From NCBI GenBank assembly GCA_963693315.1, contig OY856187.1:391989269-392053268 (forward strand): a stretch of 64,000 bases of DNA, read 5' to 3'. The notes under the pieces are model-generated. The model saw only the letters and a list, made by a program, of their open reading frames with translations. It did not search any database and was not told the DNA's origin. This document shows positions 1 to 11,995 of the stretch, one piece after another. The stretch's first letter is position 1, and every line of letters begins with the position of its first letter. The position numbers were made by a program, and so were the translations under genes. Source of the DNA: Diogma glabrata. Taxonomy: Eukaryota; Arthropoda; Insecta; Diptera; Cylindrotomidae.

Positions 1-1237
1 CCATGTCCAATTTCATTTTCATTTTCAGCAAACTATTCAAAAACCTTCAATTTAGCGATTCGAGAAAATATTACAAATCACAAATTCATATTTCTTTCAA
101 AATTCCAAAAATATTCCAAAAATTAGCATAAAATCAAACTTTTTTCAACATTCTAAAAATATTGCAAAAATTATTACAAAATCAAAAATTGAATCTTTTT
201 TCAAAATTCAAAAAATTATAAGAAATCAAAAATTTAAAATTTTTCAAAATTTCAAAAATATTCCAAAAATTCTTACAAAATCAAAAATTAAAACTTTTTT
301 CAACATTCTAAAAATATTCCAAAAATTATTACAAAATCAAAAATACATACTTTTTTCAAAATCCCAAAAATATTTAAAAAACTATAACAAATTCAAAAAT
401 TTCCATGTCCAATTTCATTTTCAATTACTTTTACGTCATAAAAACAGCTAAATTTTTCTCCCAAAAAATTGGCTAAAAAAATCAATGAAATCATTTTTTG
501 ACACGCTTGACATTATTTTTTTGACAAACTTATAATGCCATAATTCTCTATAATAATAATATATTTTCACGATATACAAATTATGTAATTTATTTTTTCC
601 CAAAAAATTGGGTAAAAAACTAAATAAAAATTTTACTTTTGACACACTTGACAACATTTTTTTGACAAACTTATGATGCCATAGTTCTCAATAATAATAA
701 TAAAATTTCATTTCAAACAAAATTTTAATTTAATTTTTTTCCCGAAAAATTGGGTAAAAAACTAAATAAAAATCTTTCTTTTGACACACTTGACAACATT
801 TTTTTGACAAACTTATAAAGCAATAATCTAGATTTTGGTCTCACATACCAATCCCGACCATCAAGATTTCTCGAAGTTCAATGTTCCTACTCGTAATCAC
901 TTAAAATGAACGTTTTTTAAGCAAAAAATATGCAAATTTCCTTGTTTTGACACACTTAACGATTTTTTGACACACTTCCGGTACAGTTATCAAACACAGC
1001 GTCCTTTCGGGCCTGTCTCTTGAGTTAACCTATTTTTAGAAAAAAAATTTTGGAAATCCCTCCAGTGGTTTTCCCTGCAGCGTAGGTAATGAGGCCGGCC
1101 GGCAGACAGACATACATTTTTTTTTTGCTTTTTTAGAATCAGTAGGTCTTAAAACGTCGAGAAATGCCAAAAAAGTGGGGGTAAGAATTTCACTTTGAGC
1201 TCATGAATGTAATACTTAGATCTTTCAGACCGAAGTA
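1..1237. mobile_element. Right arm of a foldback (FB-like) element with internal tandem arrays, cut by window start
   Basis: From 1 to about 420 the sequence repeats a ~60-bp AT-rich unit (aaattccaaaaatattcc type) about six times. From about 430 to 830 a ~140-bp unit repeats three times, each with the words ttgacacacttgaca and tttgacaaacttat. The end, 1080-1237, holds ggccggcagacagacat, then aacgtcgagaaatgcc, and stops at ccgaagta. The same order of blocks, with the same terminus, is found at 34210-35261, and inverted at 31920-34205. This is therefore one arm of a foldback element whose other arm lies outside the window. No transposase is visible. Superfamily not assigned; long arms with internal tandem repeats recall FB or Galileo elements, which is an analogy only. 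Confidence 0.75.
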
Positions 1238-1685
1238 AAACATAATTTTGAATTAAATTTAATGATTTTCAATCCAAATTTTTGGAGTATTTTCATTTAA
1301 TTTAATATCAGTTTTCAGAATATCATATGTCTGCTCCATGTTTGTTTACAATGGATGCTTAGACTCGTAAGTCGTAAATTAATAAAAATGGCAGCATATT
1401 TGGCTTTTTTAAGGGCAGAGAAATAAGTTGTCTTAGAAAATCTTGGGAAATGGCATATATAATGAAATATAACATGACAAAAAGCACTGTTTTGAAATTT
1501 GAGCAAAATCGAATAACTGGTTCAGGAATGGAAGCATGTTTAGTGAATCTTTTTGGTTTGTATAGTCGTCATTCATTTGTTCATTTGTTATTATATTTTT
1601 TATTCATTTCATTCATTAATTTTTTTATACATTTTTTATGCAGTGTCGTAATAAATGTTATATGAGTTGGATTTGTCGATTGTAG
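1238..1685. other. AT-rich spacer, nothing recognised
   Basis: Only short open frames occur here and none has a recognisable domain, a repeat partner or a clear promoter. Confidence 0.5.
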
Positions 1686-2380
1686 ATGGTGGTCATGGTG
1701 GTCATTGTGGTCATGGTGGCCATGGTGGTCATGGTGGTCATGGTAGTCATGGTTGTAATAGTGGTCATTGTGGTCATGGTGATCATAGTGGTAATGTTGA
1801 TCACGGTTGTCATGGTGGTCATGGTGGTCATAGTGGTAATGGTGGTCATTGTGGTCATGGTGGTCATGGTAGTCATGGTGGTCATGGTGATCATGGTGGT
1901 CATGGTGGTCATAGTGGTCATGGTGGTTATGCTGGTTATGGTGGTCACGGTGGTCATGGTGTTCACGGTGGTCATGATGGTCATGTTGGTCATGGCGGTC
2001 ATGGTGGTCATAGTGGTCAAGGTGGTAATGGTGGTCATGGTGGTCATGGTGGTCATAGTGGTTATGGTAGTCATAGTGGTCATGGTGGTTATGGTGTTCA
2101 CGGTGGTCTTGGGGTTCATGGTGGTCATGGTGGTCATGGTAGTCATAGTGGTCATAGTGGTTATGGTGGTCATGATGGTCATGGTGGTCATGGTGGTCAT
2201 GGTGTTCACGGTGGTCATGATGGTCATGGTGTTCACGGTGCTGGTCATGGTGGTCATGGTGATCAAAGTGGTCATGGTAGTCATGGTGGTAATGGTGGTA
2301 ACGGTGGTCATGGTGATCATGGTGTTCACAGTGGTCATGATGGTCATGATGATCATGGTGGTGTCACGGTGGTCATGGTG
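1686..2380 (+). repeat. GC-richer 9-bp minisatellite (GGTCATGGT unit)
   Basis: About 77 tandem copies of a 9-bp unit, GGTCATGGT and one-base variants, form a GC-richer island in AT-rich DNA. Because the unit is a multiple of three, it stays open in three forward and two reverse frames. A 279-codon frame at 1655-2494 would give a Gly-His-Gly repeat protein with a short unique start and tail; other frames give Val-Met or Thr-Met repeats. The open frames follow from the unit length, so they are not evidence for a gene. No signal peptide, splice sites or homologous unique domain is visible. Confidence 0.85.
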
Positions 2381-2529
2381 TTTAGAGTTTGCATCCCGGG
2401 CTTTCCCGGGCGGGAAAAAATATTTGTGTTGATTAACTTTGTATTTTTAAATAGAAAAATGAGTGCGTGTAGACTTTGCACGCGGTTAAAATAATTTTCT
2501 TTGGCTACTGTGGCAGGTATTTAATAAAA

Positions 2530-2912
2530 AGATGAAATATAAAATAAATATGTCATATTGCAATTTAGAGTTGCATTTCTTGATAATATAATTTTCTGTG
2601 TAATAAAAAGCAATATTTACATAATGTATTACAAAGTCAATTCAAATATTAGCATAATTGAAATATGAAATTAGAGGTTTATGACAAATTTGCTAAATTT
2701 ACTGAAAAATGCATCAATTGTTGTTCCAATTGTTAAATTAAGTGGACATTCATCGTATTTATCGTGAAATTTCAATTTGTAATACTTTGTAAAACTTTGT
2801 AAAACATGTAAATATGGCTTTTTATTACACATTGTTGTAATTTATATTATCAAGAATATTAGAAAGAAACTCTAAATCTATTTTATTTCATATTTAATAT
2901 TTTTAGTAATAG
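2530..2912. mobile_element. Hairpin (MITE-like) element
   Basis: The left side (about 2530-2620) and right side (about 2815-2912) are imperfect inverted repeats of each other. For example gtaataaaaagcaatattta on the left matches the reverse complement of the segment before 2840, and tcttgataatataa is mirrored at 2838-2852. There is no coding capacity. The exact ends and target duplication are not resolved. Confidence 0.55.
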
Positions 2913-2944
2913 CTGCTGCAGTGGCCATAGAAGTTTTACTTCAA

Positions 2945-4300
2945 CAGCGTGTAAAGGTTACGCTCTTTATTTTTTTTTTACCGGAAGTAAAAGCCGGAGG
3001 ATGGGATGCATAATTTTTGTAAATCATACTAAATGCTTATGTACAAAGTTTCATCCAATTTTATTATCAGGTACAGATGTTATAGAGCTTAAAAAAACAG
3101 GTGTATGGGACACCCCCCACCACTTTGTTCACTATCGCTCAAAAGCTTATCAGTTCTTTGCCATACATGTTTGCATTTTTTTCCAAAGTGTCATCAAAAT
3201 TGGTTCATGAACGTATGCTGTGTGCTCCCAACAAACATTAAAAAAATGATGACACAGTAAACAGGTGTTCGGGAGACCCCGTACCACTTATCCCAATATT
3301 ATCCAAAAACTAATCAGTTCATTGTTATTTAAGTTTCCATCTTTTTCCAAAGTGTCATTAAAATTGATTAATGAATGAAGTCTGTATGCTCCCAACAAAC
3401 TTTAAAAACAAAGTGTGAAAAGTCAGCATTTGTATGGTAGACCCCCCACCACTTTGATCAATGTGTCCCAAAACATGATAATTATCTTCTCACACTAATT
3501 GGAACCCTATTCCATAAGTTTCATCATAATCACTTCATTATTGTAGGCTGTAGTGTGCATAAAGACACTGAAAAAACTTCAAAATGTACAAAAAAATTTT
3601 TTTAACCGGAAGTGAAAAACCGGAAGTTGGGAAGCAGAACTATTGTAAACCGTACTACATACTCATGTACCAAGTTTCATCCAATTCGCTTATCAGGTAC
3701 AGATGTTATAGAGCTTTCAAGAAAACAGGTGCTCCAGAGACCCCCCACCACTTTGTTCACTATCGCTCAAAAACAAATCAGTTCTTTGCCATACATGTTT
3801 GCGTCTTTTTCCAAAGTGTCATCAAAATTCATTCACGAATGAATGTTTTATGCTACCAACAAACATAAAAACTTTGTGGAAAAAACCACCTGTTGTATGG
3901 TGGACCCCCCAACCCTTTATCCAATGTGCTCCAGAAGCTGATAAAATTTTGTTCATGTTATTTAAAAGCTTTTTGCAACGTTTCATGAAAATCGATCGGT
4001 AATTGTAGGCTACAGTAGGGATAAACACCTGAAAAAAAAACTTTTTAACCGGCAGTGACAAACCGGAAGTTGGTATGCAGAAATATTGGAAACAGTACTC
4101 AAACTTTATATACTAAGTTTCAATAAGATCATAGCCCGGGATCAGAAGTTATTCAAGATTTAAACTTAGAGGTGTTCGGGAGACCCCCCGCCATTTTGTC
4201 CAAATTTGAAATGAATCCAGATCTTCCATTTTCAAGTGAACCTGTATCATTTGCAAAGGTTTCATCAAGATCCTATGCAGAAAACTCACAACCCAGTGGA
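2945..4300 (+). repeat. Satellite-like dispersed repeat, ~165-bp sub-units in a ~628-bp higher-order period
   Basis: Blocks starting with accggaagt (2980, 3607, 4050) are followed by recurring words: caggtgt, gaccccccaccacttt, ccaaagtgtcat, tgctcccaacaaac. The ccaccacttt-type word recurs at about 3117, 3287 and 3453 and then at 3745, 3906 and 4188, giving sub-unit spacing near 165 bp and a higher-order step near 628 bp. The same family is found at 58863-59693. Short open frames in the block are incidental. Confidence 0.75.
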
Positions 4301-4328
4301 ACGTGCGTAATAGTTATTTAAATTCTTT

Positions 4329-4341
4329 TGTTTAATTACTT
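4329..4341. repeat. Target-site duplication, 3' side of LINE
   Basis: TGTTTAATTACTT lies directly next to the poly(A) end of the minus-strand LINE and is repeated exactly at 5701-5713. Confidence 0.85.
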
Positions 4342-5700
4342 TTTTTTTTATTATGGCTTAGCTCCCTCATTGGAGCCATATCGCCGATCAATTGCAAATT
4401 TACAAATTAATAACAAATTTTAAAAATAAATAAATATAAAAAATACATAAAATGGGAATCTCCAAAAAAATAAATAAAATACGTAAAAATTAAAATTAAT
4501 ATGATTTAATACGAATAAGGCATTAATTAATACGAATAAGGATATACGAAAAAGAAAAAAGAATAGTAAAGTGCTGAAAAATTTTTTTTCAACATAAATA
4601 AAACCTGTCCATTCACACAAATTCTCATTCTTAGATCGACTCATTCACACCACTTTCACACTTCTATTCCACTCATTCTGATAAACTCATACACATCTTT
4701 AATTCCCATTTTATCTAATTTTAAGATTTCATTCAATCGTCTTCCACTCAAGAGGGTATTGAATTGCGATCTGCCCTGGTCGTACTTATGGCATACTAGA
4801 ATCAAATGCTCAATATCCACCACCACACAACATCTTTCACACAAATTATTTCCATTCAGACGACATTTGAACAAGCATTCCTTCCAATTGCCATGGTTCA
4901 TTCGTATCCTTTCAATCGTTTTTATCATTCTAGTACTTCCCTTGGGGCCTTTATAATAAGGTTTTCTCAAAGAAATACTCACTAGCTCTCTGTACTTTTG
5001 GCCTTTCACTTGACTTTTATTCTCATATTCACACTCCAACTTATGCCAGATCGTTTGCTAAAACATCCTAAGTACATCCCTTGAATCCTTCCTTTCATAC
5101 ACAGGGGCTTGCTCATGCATGTTTCCCCTTTTCGCTAACGTATCAGCCCTTCATTCCCAGTGATCAGACAATGCGATGGTATCCATTGAATGGACACCTC
5201 ACACTGATTTACTTCCACTAGCCCATATATCATGTCCACATACACATTGCCTTAGCTACCACCTCCATTTTGTAGCAAGATCATTCCACTCTTGGAATCG
5301 GAGAATATTACTATCCTCCTTTTCCTCTCATTTACTCCCAACTTGATACCTTCATACATCCCAATCGACTTAGCATTCATTATACAGATGTTGTTTTCCA
5401 GTTTCACAGAACTCTCATAGTCAATCACAAACCCGAACACTCCTATTCCACATTCATATTCATTTACACTAGCATCTGAATAAACAGCGAAATATGAATC
5501 ATACGTCATTTTCACACTCAACCACAGTCTTTTAACTATGGTTTCATTCATTTCATTCTTACTAAGTTTCCCAAATTCCAAACACACTACAAAGTTAGCA
5601 GGCTTCACCCCCCGGCTAATGTTTCCAATTGAAGAAAACTCGTTAAAGTTTTTGCTCAAAATTGAGGCCTTATAGGTTTTTTTTAAAAGGGGGCTGACTC
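4342..5700 (-). mobile_element. 5'-truncated non-LTR retrotransposon with RNase H domain
   Basis: Exact 13-bp duplications flank this segment (4329-4341 and 5701-5713). The minus strand ends in a short poly(A) (about 4342-4350) after an apparent 3' UTR. The remaining coding part is the RNase H region and C-terminal zinc-binding tail of a LINE. Endonuclease and reverse transcriptase are missing, as expected of a 5'-truncated insertion made by target-primed reverse transcription. The RNase H places it near I- or related RNase-H-bearing clades; the exact clade is not determined. Confidence 0.85.
4656..5659 (-). pseudogene. LINE RNase H domain and C-terminal tail (broken ORF2)
   Basis: Reading on the minus strand, the first part (5659-5252) contains YSDASVNEYECGIG, an RNase H first-Asp motif, a later E-containing helix, and FSDSKSGM, the second Asp strand. 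A shifted frame just downstream gives WIPSHCLITGNEGADTLAK, the His/Asp motif of LINE-type RNase H. After a stop near 5055 the last part (5039-4656) has the tail seen in such LINEs: RIRMNHGNW, then a Cys-rich LCERC, then EHLILVC. There is at least one frameshift near 5250 and one stop, so it is dead. In a live element this part degrades the RNA strand of the RNA/DNA hybrid. Confidence 0.85.
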
Positions 5701-5713
5701 TGTTTAATTACTT
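5701..5713. repeat. Target-site duplication, 5' side of LINE
   Basis: Exact copy of TGTTTAATTACTT at 4329-4341; it marks the 5' truncation point of the LINE. Confidence 0.85.
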
Positions 5714-5889
5714 AAATTTAATTAATTTAAACTAATCTAGTACATTTTATTTTTTTGATTTCCTTAACATTACAATTTAATTATGAATTCTACATTAAGA
5801 TCACTTAACAATGTTAACCTAATTTGTTTATTTTTAATCATGTTAGGATTAGTTCCGCCACATTACAGAAATGAAATTAAAATGAATGG

Positions 5890-6405
5890 TCTGAGATCTG
5901 CAATAATTTCACAAGTTTTAGACAGTCTAAAGAGCTAATTGAGTTATACAACCTATAGAGTGCAGTAATACGCTCAAGATTTAAGAAAAAAAATTTAAGA
6001 ATACTAACAAATGTCCCTATAGGACACTGTAAATTTGGAAAACACCTTCAAAATATTTGGGTGGAAGACACGGTTAAATGCAAATTCTGTCAGATTAAGG
6101 AGGAGACTCTAAAACACTTCTTAAAGATCGTTTGTACTAACGGTAAGAATCTGAAGTTCCCTAAATCGACAGGTTTGGAAGGGATGCTTTTACTAAAAAT
6201 TCACCAAGGAGCAGATATGTCGGTGATTTTATCTAAGTCGGTAAATTTTATCTAAGTCGCAGCTGAGCAATTCAACACCATAAATTAATATAACCTAATT
6301 TGGTGCTTTATGTGCCTATAAAACATATCCAATAATTGCTAGCGGTTACGATTTACAATACCAGGTCCTTTAAGAAGGTACCTTCTTTCAAAATAAAATA
6401 AAATC
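5890..6405 (+). pseudogene. Second LINE C-terminal fragment
   Basis: The plus strand encodes, after several stops, a stretch with VPIGHCKFGKHL and then CKFCQIKEETLKHFL followed by C. This is the C-terminal zinc-binding pattern (Cys-x2-Cys...His...Cys) that follows RNase H in many LINE ORF2 proteins. An AT-rich 3' region ends in a tail rich in A (tttcaaaataaaataaaat, about 6387-6405). It points the opposite way from the LINE at 4342-5700 and differs in sequence, so it is a separate insertion. Its 5' boundary is not sharp. Confidence 0.65.
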
Positions 6406-6508
6406 CCATTCTATCTAACCTCTATCTTTATTGCTCCAAAAGAAATACGCATAAATCTGATACACTATTTTGAGTAAACGTTAATGTTTGTGTGTGTGAC
6501 CTATTGTC

Positions 6509-6757
6509 ATGCTGCAAAATTTCTTAATAGTTTCATTAATTTTTCTGCCGTTTTCTCTTCAATGTTTAGATCAATCACGCCAAGTGCAGTCGATAGTGAT
6601 CTCCCATGATGATTGCGATCGGTTTGAAAAGCTCATAATACAAAACACTCAGCTGATCCAAATAAATCAGAACATGACATTGGAACTAATAATTTTTCTT
6701 TCGATGGTCAGGCATAGCCAGGCTTACGTTCAAATTTTCTACACTTTGGTTTATTGA
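6509..6757 (+). CDS. Small ORF with signal-peptide-like start, unrecognised
   Basis: This 82-codon frame starts MLQNFLIVSLIFLPFSLQC, a typical hydrophobic signal peptide with a Cys near the expected cleavage site, followed by a polar stretch with an N-glycosylation motif (NMT). I do not recognise the family. It could be the first exon of a secreted protein gene, but no clear donor site restores a longer frame and nothing nearby continues it, so it may be a chance ORF. Confidence 0.2.
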   Translation: MLQNFLIVSLIFLPFSLQCLDQSRQVQSIVISHDDCDRFEKLIIQNTQLIQINQNMTLELIIFLSMVRHSQAYVQIFYTLVY

Positions 6758-8997
6758 GCAGGTACGATATAATATAATCTATAATTTTTCGTTAAAGCAG
6801 CAGTTCTGTCGAGGAAAAACACCTCTCAGCATCTCTAGGATTCAAGTCGTACATCACCTTATTCCCTTGCCGCTGGATAATCCTTTATTACTTTATTTTG
6901 CACCTGACATGTACTTTCAGCAAGTTTCCAATTCTCCATCTCCAAATTTAATTGGTATGATTGTCAGTTTTTACTTGAATTTCAAAGCATAAAATGAAAT
7001 GTGAACTTGTTTTTTCCGACAGAACATGGTCGCCGTAAATTTTCACAAAAAATGTATGTGCATGAAAAATGTATGTCCTGTCTTAGACTCACCCTTCCGT
7101 TTATATGTCAATCGCCAAGCTCTGTGACAACTTATGTTTTTGGATTTCAAAAATCATAGGTTTACCAACCCTTTGCCTGCCTGGTCTGTGCTCCTGATGA
7201 ATGGTTTTTCTTGCTAAATTGACTGTGTTATCTTCAAAAAACGCATCTTATCTTCATTTTCCTTATGGAATGTACTAAAAATCATCAACTTTTATTGCAC
7301 GCGATGACTTGTACCTTTAAACTTTTAACGGATAAAACTATTAGTGACTTATTAGAGAATATTTGTTCATTTACTTTATTACTTTATTTAATTCAAAGAA
7401 CATAAATAGTTTTGTGAGCAGAATACTAAATTTTAAAACTTTGTATAAAATTCAAAGTTTTATAATAAATAAAAACTGAAACTCTTAACATCAATTCCTA
7501 GCAATCACGCAATAATTATTATTAATATTATTTGGTAATAACAAATAAAATTGAAAATTCGATTTAACATTCAATTATCGTTATCTTGATTTAGAAAAGA
7601 TAAATTTTGTAGTAAAATGATGCCAATTCATAGACGAAGGCGTACAAATTTACTCAAATTACCACTGAGGCGCATTCGAGTTTTTATATTTTTTCATATC
7701 AAATAAGTGAACTAAAATATTATTATGATACACCCTGTTATATAGGGAAACCCAAACCTATGACAAAAGTTAATAACTCATGGCCCGTGGAATAATTGAA
7801 ATAGCATACTATTTTGCTTATGCTAATCATTATGTGGTCCACCGTTTTGAAAAATTTTATCGGTTGATTTTACCGGTTTACCACTAAATGACGGATCTCT
7901 CAGATATATTTTTTATTTTTGTTTGCATTTGCATAAATATTCGGTATTCAAATATCAACAATTAACAAAAAGTGCGCAACCAATACAAATAATGCGTCTA
8001 GAATTGGTCAATACAATGGGTTGTCTTCCATCTTAAAAATGTCAGACTACACAGGCCTTTGAAGACCTGTCAAAATATAGCTGAAGTTGGATGGAAAGTT
8101 TTGATCCATCCAACATATGGTAACAGATGATACCTCGCGCCATCAGACTGTTATTTATTGTTGTCTTTGCGAAACTCTCTTGAAGGTAAAAAAATTTGCT
8201 GACAGAAGAGTCACCCAAAACTACCACCGTTAACTACCAATATAATTGATTAAATTTTATTTTGATTATCTTTTACAAAAATAGCTCTATTGTAGTTCAG
8301 TAACCTCTTCCTCCCCTACAAATATTTTATAACAAAAACTAATCCTACCCAAAATTACTATTATCGTTAGTCAAAAGAACATGACATAAAGATATAAGCT
8401 GTCAATTACACAAAAACGATATAAAAGTCTACTGAAACATACAAATCGAATACTTTGTCGAATATTCAATTCATTCTTCCTGTACCGTAATTAGGTCACT
8501 GGGGTATGCATGACATATTCTGACAGTTTTGTATTTGGGAGAAAAAATAAATAAGGGAGAAGACTTACATCAAAGAAATTATATAGACAAAGCATATTGA
8601 TTTAACACGAGTAAATAAAAATCTGGTTATTAAAGAGGTTTTATTTGGTTATCACTACCGTAAAATTAATGGTTTAGAATCTCGTTTTAAGGGTGGATCA
8701 ATTCAAGTAATATTATTATATGAAATTATTCAAAAATTGATTTTACTCTTAAAGACTGCTTTACTGTATATGACTGTATAAAACCTGATCCCTGTTTTAT
8801 TGATTTGCAAATTTGTTTTTTGTTTTTTTTTTTATCTACGGATGCGGTTTTTATATACGAGTGGTCAGGAAAACCACAACAGAACTTTCAAAGTAAAAAT
8901 ACTGGTAACCACTGAGCTAGAATGGTAACGGGAAATGAAGGCGTTCACAGCATCGACACTATAACATCCGTACATTATTTGGCTTACAACCAATATT
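6758..8997. other. AT-rich spacer without recognised genes
   Basis: About 2.2 kb with only short frames, including a 61-codon minus frame at 8042-8227 of no known family. A word found next to many insect repeats (tacaccctgttatataggg) occurs near 7731. No element boundaries could be fixed. Confidence 0.4.
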
Positions 8998-9002
8998 ATA
9001 CC
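8998..9002. repeat. 5-bp target duplication (left) of BEL/Pao element
   Basis: ATACC directly precedes the left LTR and is repeated at 14995-14999. A 5-bp duplication fits LTR retrotransposon integration. Confidence 0.8.
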
Positions 9003-9222
9003 TGTTGAAGCAGCTGTTAATTCACAATAGATACTTAGAGTACAAATTATATAGATTAATTTAACGAAATGTTTAGTGTTTATATTTATTTCTAATAGAT
9101 GTCAGATTATGTTTAATATTATAATCACCTATACCAGCTATAAAAAAATATGAAATGTCAATTAGTTTAATAGAAAATAAAATTTTGTTGCGAGCAAATC
9201 AAACCTTTTTTGTGAAGAAACA
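9003..9222 (+). repeat. Left LTR of BEL/Pao element (220 bp)
   Basis: Runs from TGTTGAAGCAGC to GTGAAGAAACA, with TG...CA ends. It matches 14775-14994 over all 220 bp with three differences that I can see. A candidate primer-binding site (TGGTCCTTGTCGAG) starts 3 bp downstream at 9226; I could not assign its tRNA. Confidence 0.92.
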
Positions 9223-9672
9223 CATGGTCCTTGTCGAGTCGAATAAAGTGATTTATTTGGTGAAATTCATGAATCAGAGATTAATTTATTGCAAACCAGC
9301 GAATCTTTGCAATAAATAGCGAATCAAGAACAATAGCGAACCTGCGAACAATAGCGAACCGGCGAACAATAGCGAACCTGCGAAGAATACATTATACAAA
9401 CAATCAATTTGCTGTAAATCGGATCAAGTGGACTCGCGGCTTCCGTACATAATTTCATTCATCGTCACCGGTGGTTCCAGCATAAAAAATAGGCCTTTAC
9501 CTATGGACATCTGATACGATACTTACACTATCGTATCAGATATATGGTACGTAACGTAGAATAAAATACAAAAAAAATTATAAGGAGTTTTGCTGTGTGT
9601 ATAAAATTTTTTAGAAAATCATCTTTTGTAATACGTCATCACATCATCATACATCATCAAGGTCAAGTAAAA

Positions 9673-11995
9673 ATGGCGGATGAACGGGCATTTAGGCGAT
9701 TGAAAAAGACACTCATGGAATGTTACTCAACCATCAAAGCATACAACCAAGATACAAGATTTGAGGACCTTGTAGCACAAATGGCAATTCTCGACGCAAC
9801 ATACAAAGAATGTCTTGAATTAGAACGTATTGCGACAGTTAATGATGATAATGAAAAGTCCTTTGACGACATGTATGCACTCTACAATTCTTTCAGAAAA
9901 AAAATTTTACCGTTGCACCATTTACTAACGGCAACCAGAGGCAACCAAAATAATGATAGTTTTTCTGAATTATGTGAAAATCAAACGGAAGTTTTGAAAC
10001 AATTATTAAATTCTACAAAACGTGATCAAGAGCTCTATGGACAAGGTCAAAAAATTCCATCTTTCGATGGGAACAATTACTCTGAATATCAATCATTTCG
10101 AAGTTTATTTCAATCAATTGTACACGAGAATGACAACATTTCTACTGTTCGAAAATTACAAATCTTAAAAGGTCTTTGTAAAGAAAAGGCATATAACTTA
10201 ATAAAACACGTCGAAATTGTTGAAGCGAACTATGAAACCACACTGGCTCTACTTAATGAACGATTTGGTAGAAACAAGCAGCTACTCACGTCTTACATCA
10301 AGCGATTCAAGCGATTCTTGCATTTCTAATCCTACTTCGACTACACTTCATCAGATGTATGATACATCTATGGAAATTTTGAACGGTGTGAATACAATGG
10401 GAGCTGCAGCTCAATCTCGTGATCCGTGGTTAGTTTTGATTTTGCTAAACAAATTGGATATTACTACGCGTCTAGCATGGGCCAATGAAACTGAAAACGA
10501 GGACTTTCCAACAATAGATCAATTTTTGAGATTCTTGGCTAAGCGAGGAAATAATATGGAGGTTTCCTATTGCAGCTGTTTAAAACCTAGCTCATCCTCT
10601 AAAGCAAGGGTCCTGCACACTAACACAACATCATCAAAATCGTGTTCCAAATGTAGCGATGATCATCTTTTATATGAATGCAAAGAATTTTTTGACTTGG
10701 CTGTACGGGATAGACGGGGTTTCGTTGCAGAACATTGACTCTGTTTCAACTGCCTTCATAGTAATCACCAAGCAACAAAGTGTAACTCTATATATAGATG
10801 TAAAAAATGTAAACGTAAGCATCATACCATGCTCCATATGGATGATATTCCACAAACCAACGAAGAGGAAACAAAAACTGAAGTTCAGACAGAATCAACT
10901 TCACCAATATGTTTGTCACCATCTCAAGGCCTCAAGCAGCAAGCAATTCTACCAACATTGAAAATTCAAATCAAAGATGCATCGGGCCATTACCAACACT
11001 TCAGAGCTTTGATCGATTTGGGTGCTCAAAACTCGTTAATATCAGAAAAATGTTCACGAAGCTTTTCTTTACCACGCAAATCTACGAACATTCACATCAG
11101 TGGAATTAGTGGTCATACCTTCAAAGCAAAAGGAATAGTTGATCTCAGTATAAAATCAATTCACCAATCGAATAAATTCATCAACGTTTCAGCGCTTATA
11201 ATACCAAAACTACCCTCAATCGAACCATTACAAGCTGAATCAATTTTGCAAGATTTCAGAAACTTGCCACTTGCCGACCCCGATTCGCTACGATCTACGT
11301 CCTGTGACTTACTTATTGGGGCAGACAAATGTTTTTCGATATTACAACCTGGACAACATGTGTCGAGTTCTGGAATAATAGCTCAAAATACAATTTTTGG
11401 GTGGATTTTAGTGGGCGGTTCCACACTTAACAAAAATTCCGAATCTTCTGTACACAGTGCTACTGTTAACGAAAAGGATGCTGCAATTGAAAATATAATG
11501 ATGAGATTCTGGTCCATTCAAAAACTTCATACTCAACCAATAAAAACACCTCAAAATGAATACATTGAAGAATTTTTTGCAACTAACACCACGTTTGCTG
11601 AGGGTAGATTCACAACACGCATTCCTTTTAAACCAGATGCTGAAAAGTTGGGCGATTCTTTCCAAATTGCTAAAAGGAGATTTTTGTCGATTGAAAGAAA
11701 AATGCAAACCAATCCAGAATTTAAAGAGCTTTACACTAATGGAATTCACGATTATTTGAGTAAAGGACACATGCGAATTACCACAGAGCAGGAAGTTAAC
11801 TTTACTGGTGAAGTTTTCTATTTACCACATCATCCAGTGTACAAGCTGGACCGTAAAACTACGAAACTGCGAATTGTTTTTTGCTCGTTTAAATCAACAA
11901 ATGGAGTCTCCGTAAACGATAAAATGCTGGTGGGACCAGTCATACAACCAACATTATGGCAAAAACTCATGCGATTCCAATTCTTCATCGAGTAG
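9673..11995 (+). pseudogene. BEL/Pao Gag, zinc knuckles, retropepsin and start of RT (broken)
   Basis: The start is taken at 9673 (MADERAFRRLKKTLME). Gag core follows, with IPSFDGNNYSEYQSFRSLF, a BEL-type capsid motif. A frameshift near 10300 falls on a direct duplication (aagcgattcaagcgattc); the frame then continues to a TGA at 10736-10738. In the same frame after that stop come two zinc knuckles, CFNCLHSNHQATKC and CKKCKRKHHTMLH. The aspartic protease shows ALIDLGAQNSLI (the usual DSG is DLG here) and later FGWILVG. The last part enters RT (VGPVIQPTLWQ) and shifts frame near 11980 into the next ORF. In a live element this polyprotein forms the particle and processes it. Confidence 0.88.

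Noticed and set aside
1658..2356. 232-codon Thr-Met repeat frame and 248-codon Val-Met frame
   Set aside because: Alternative readings of the same 9-bp minisatellite.
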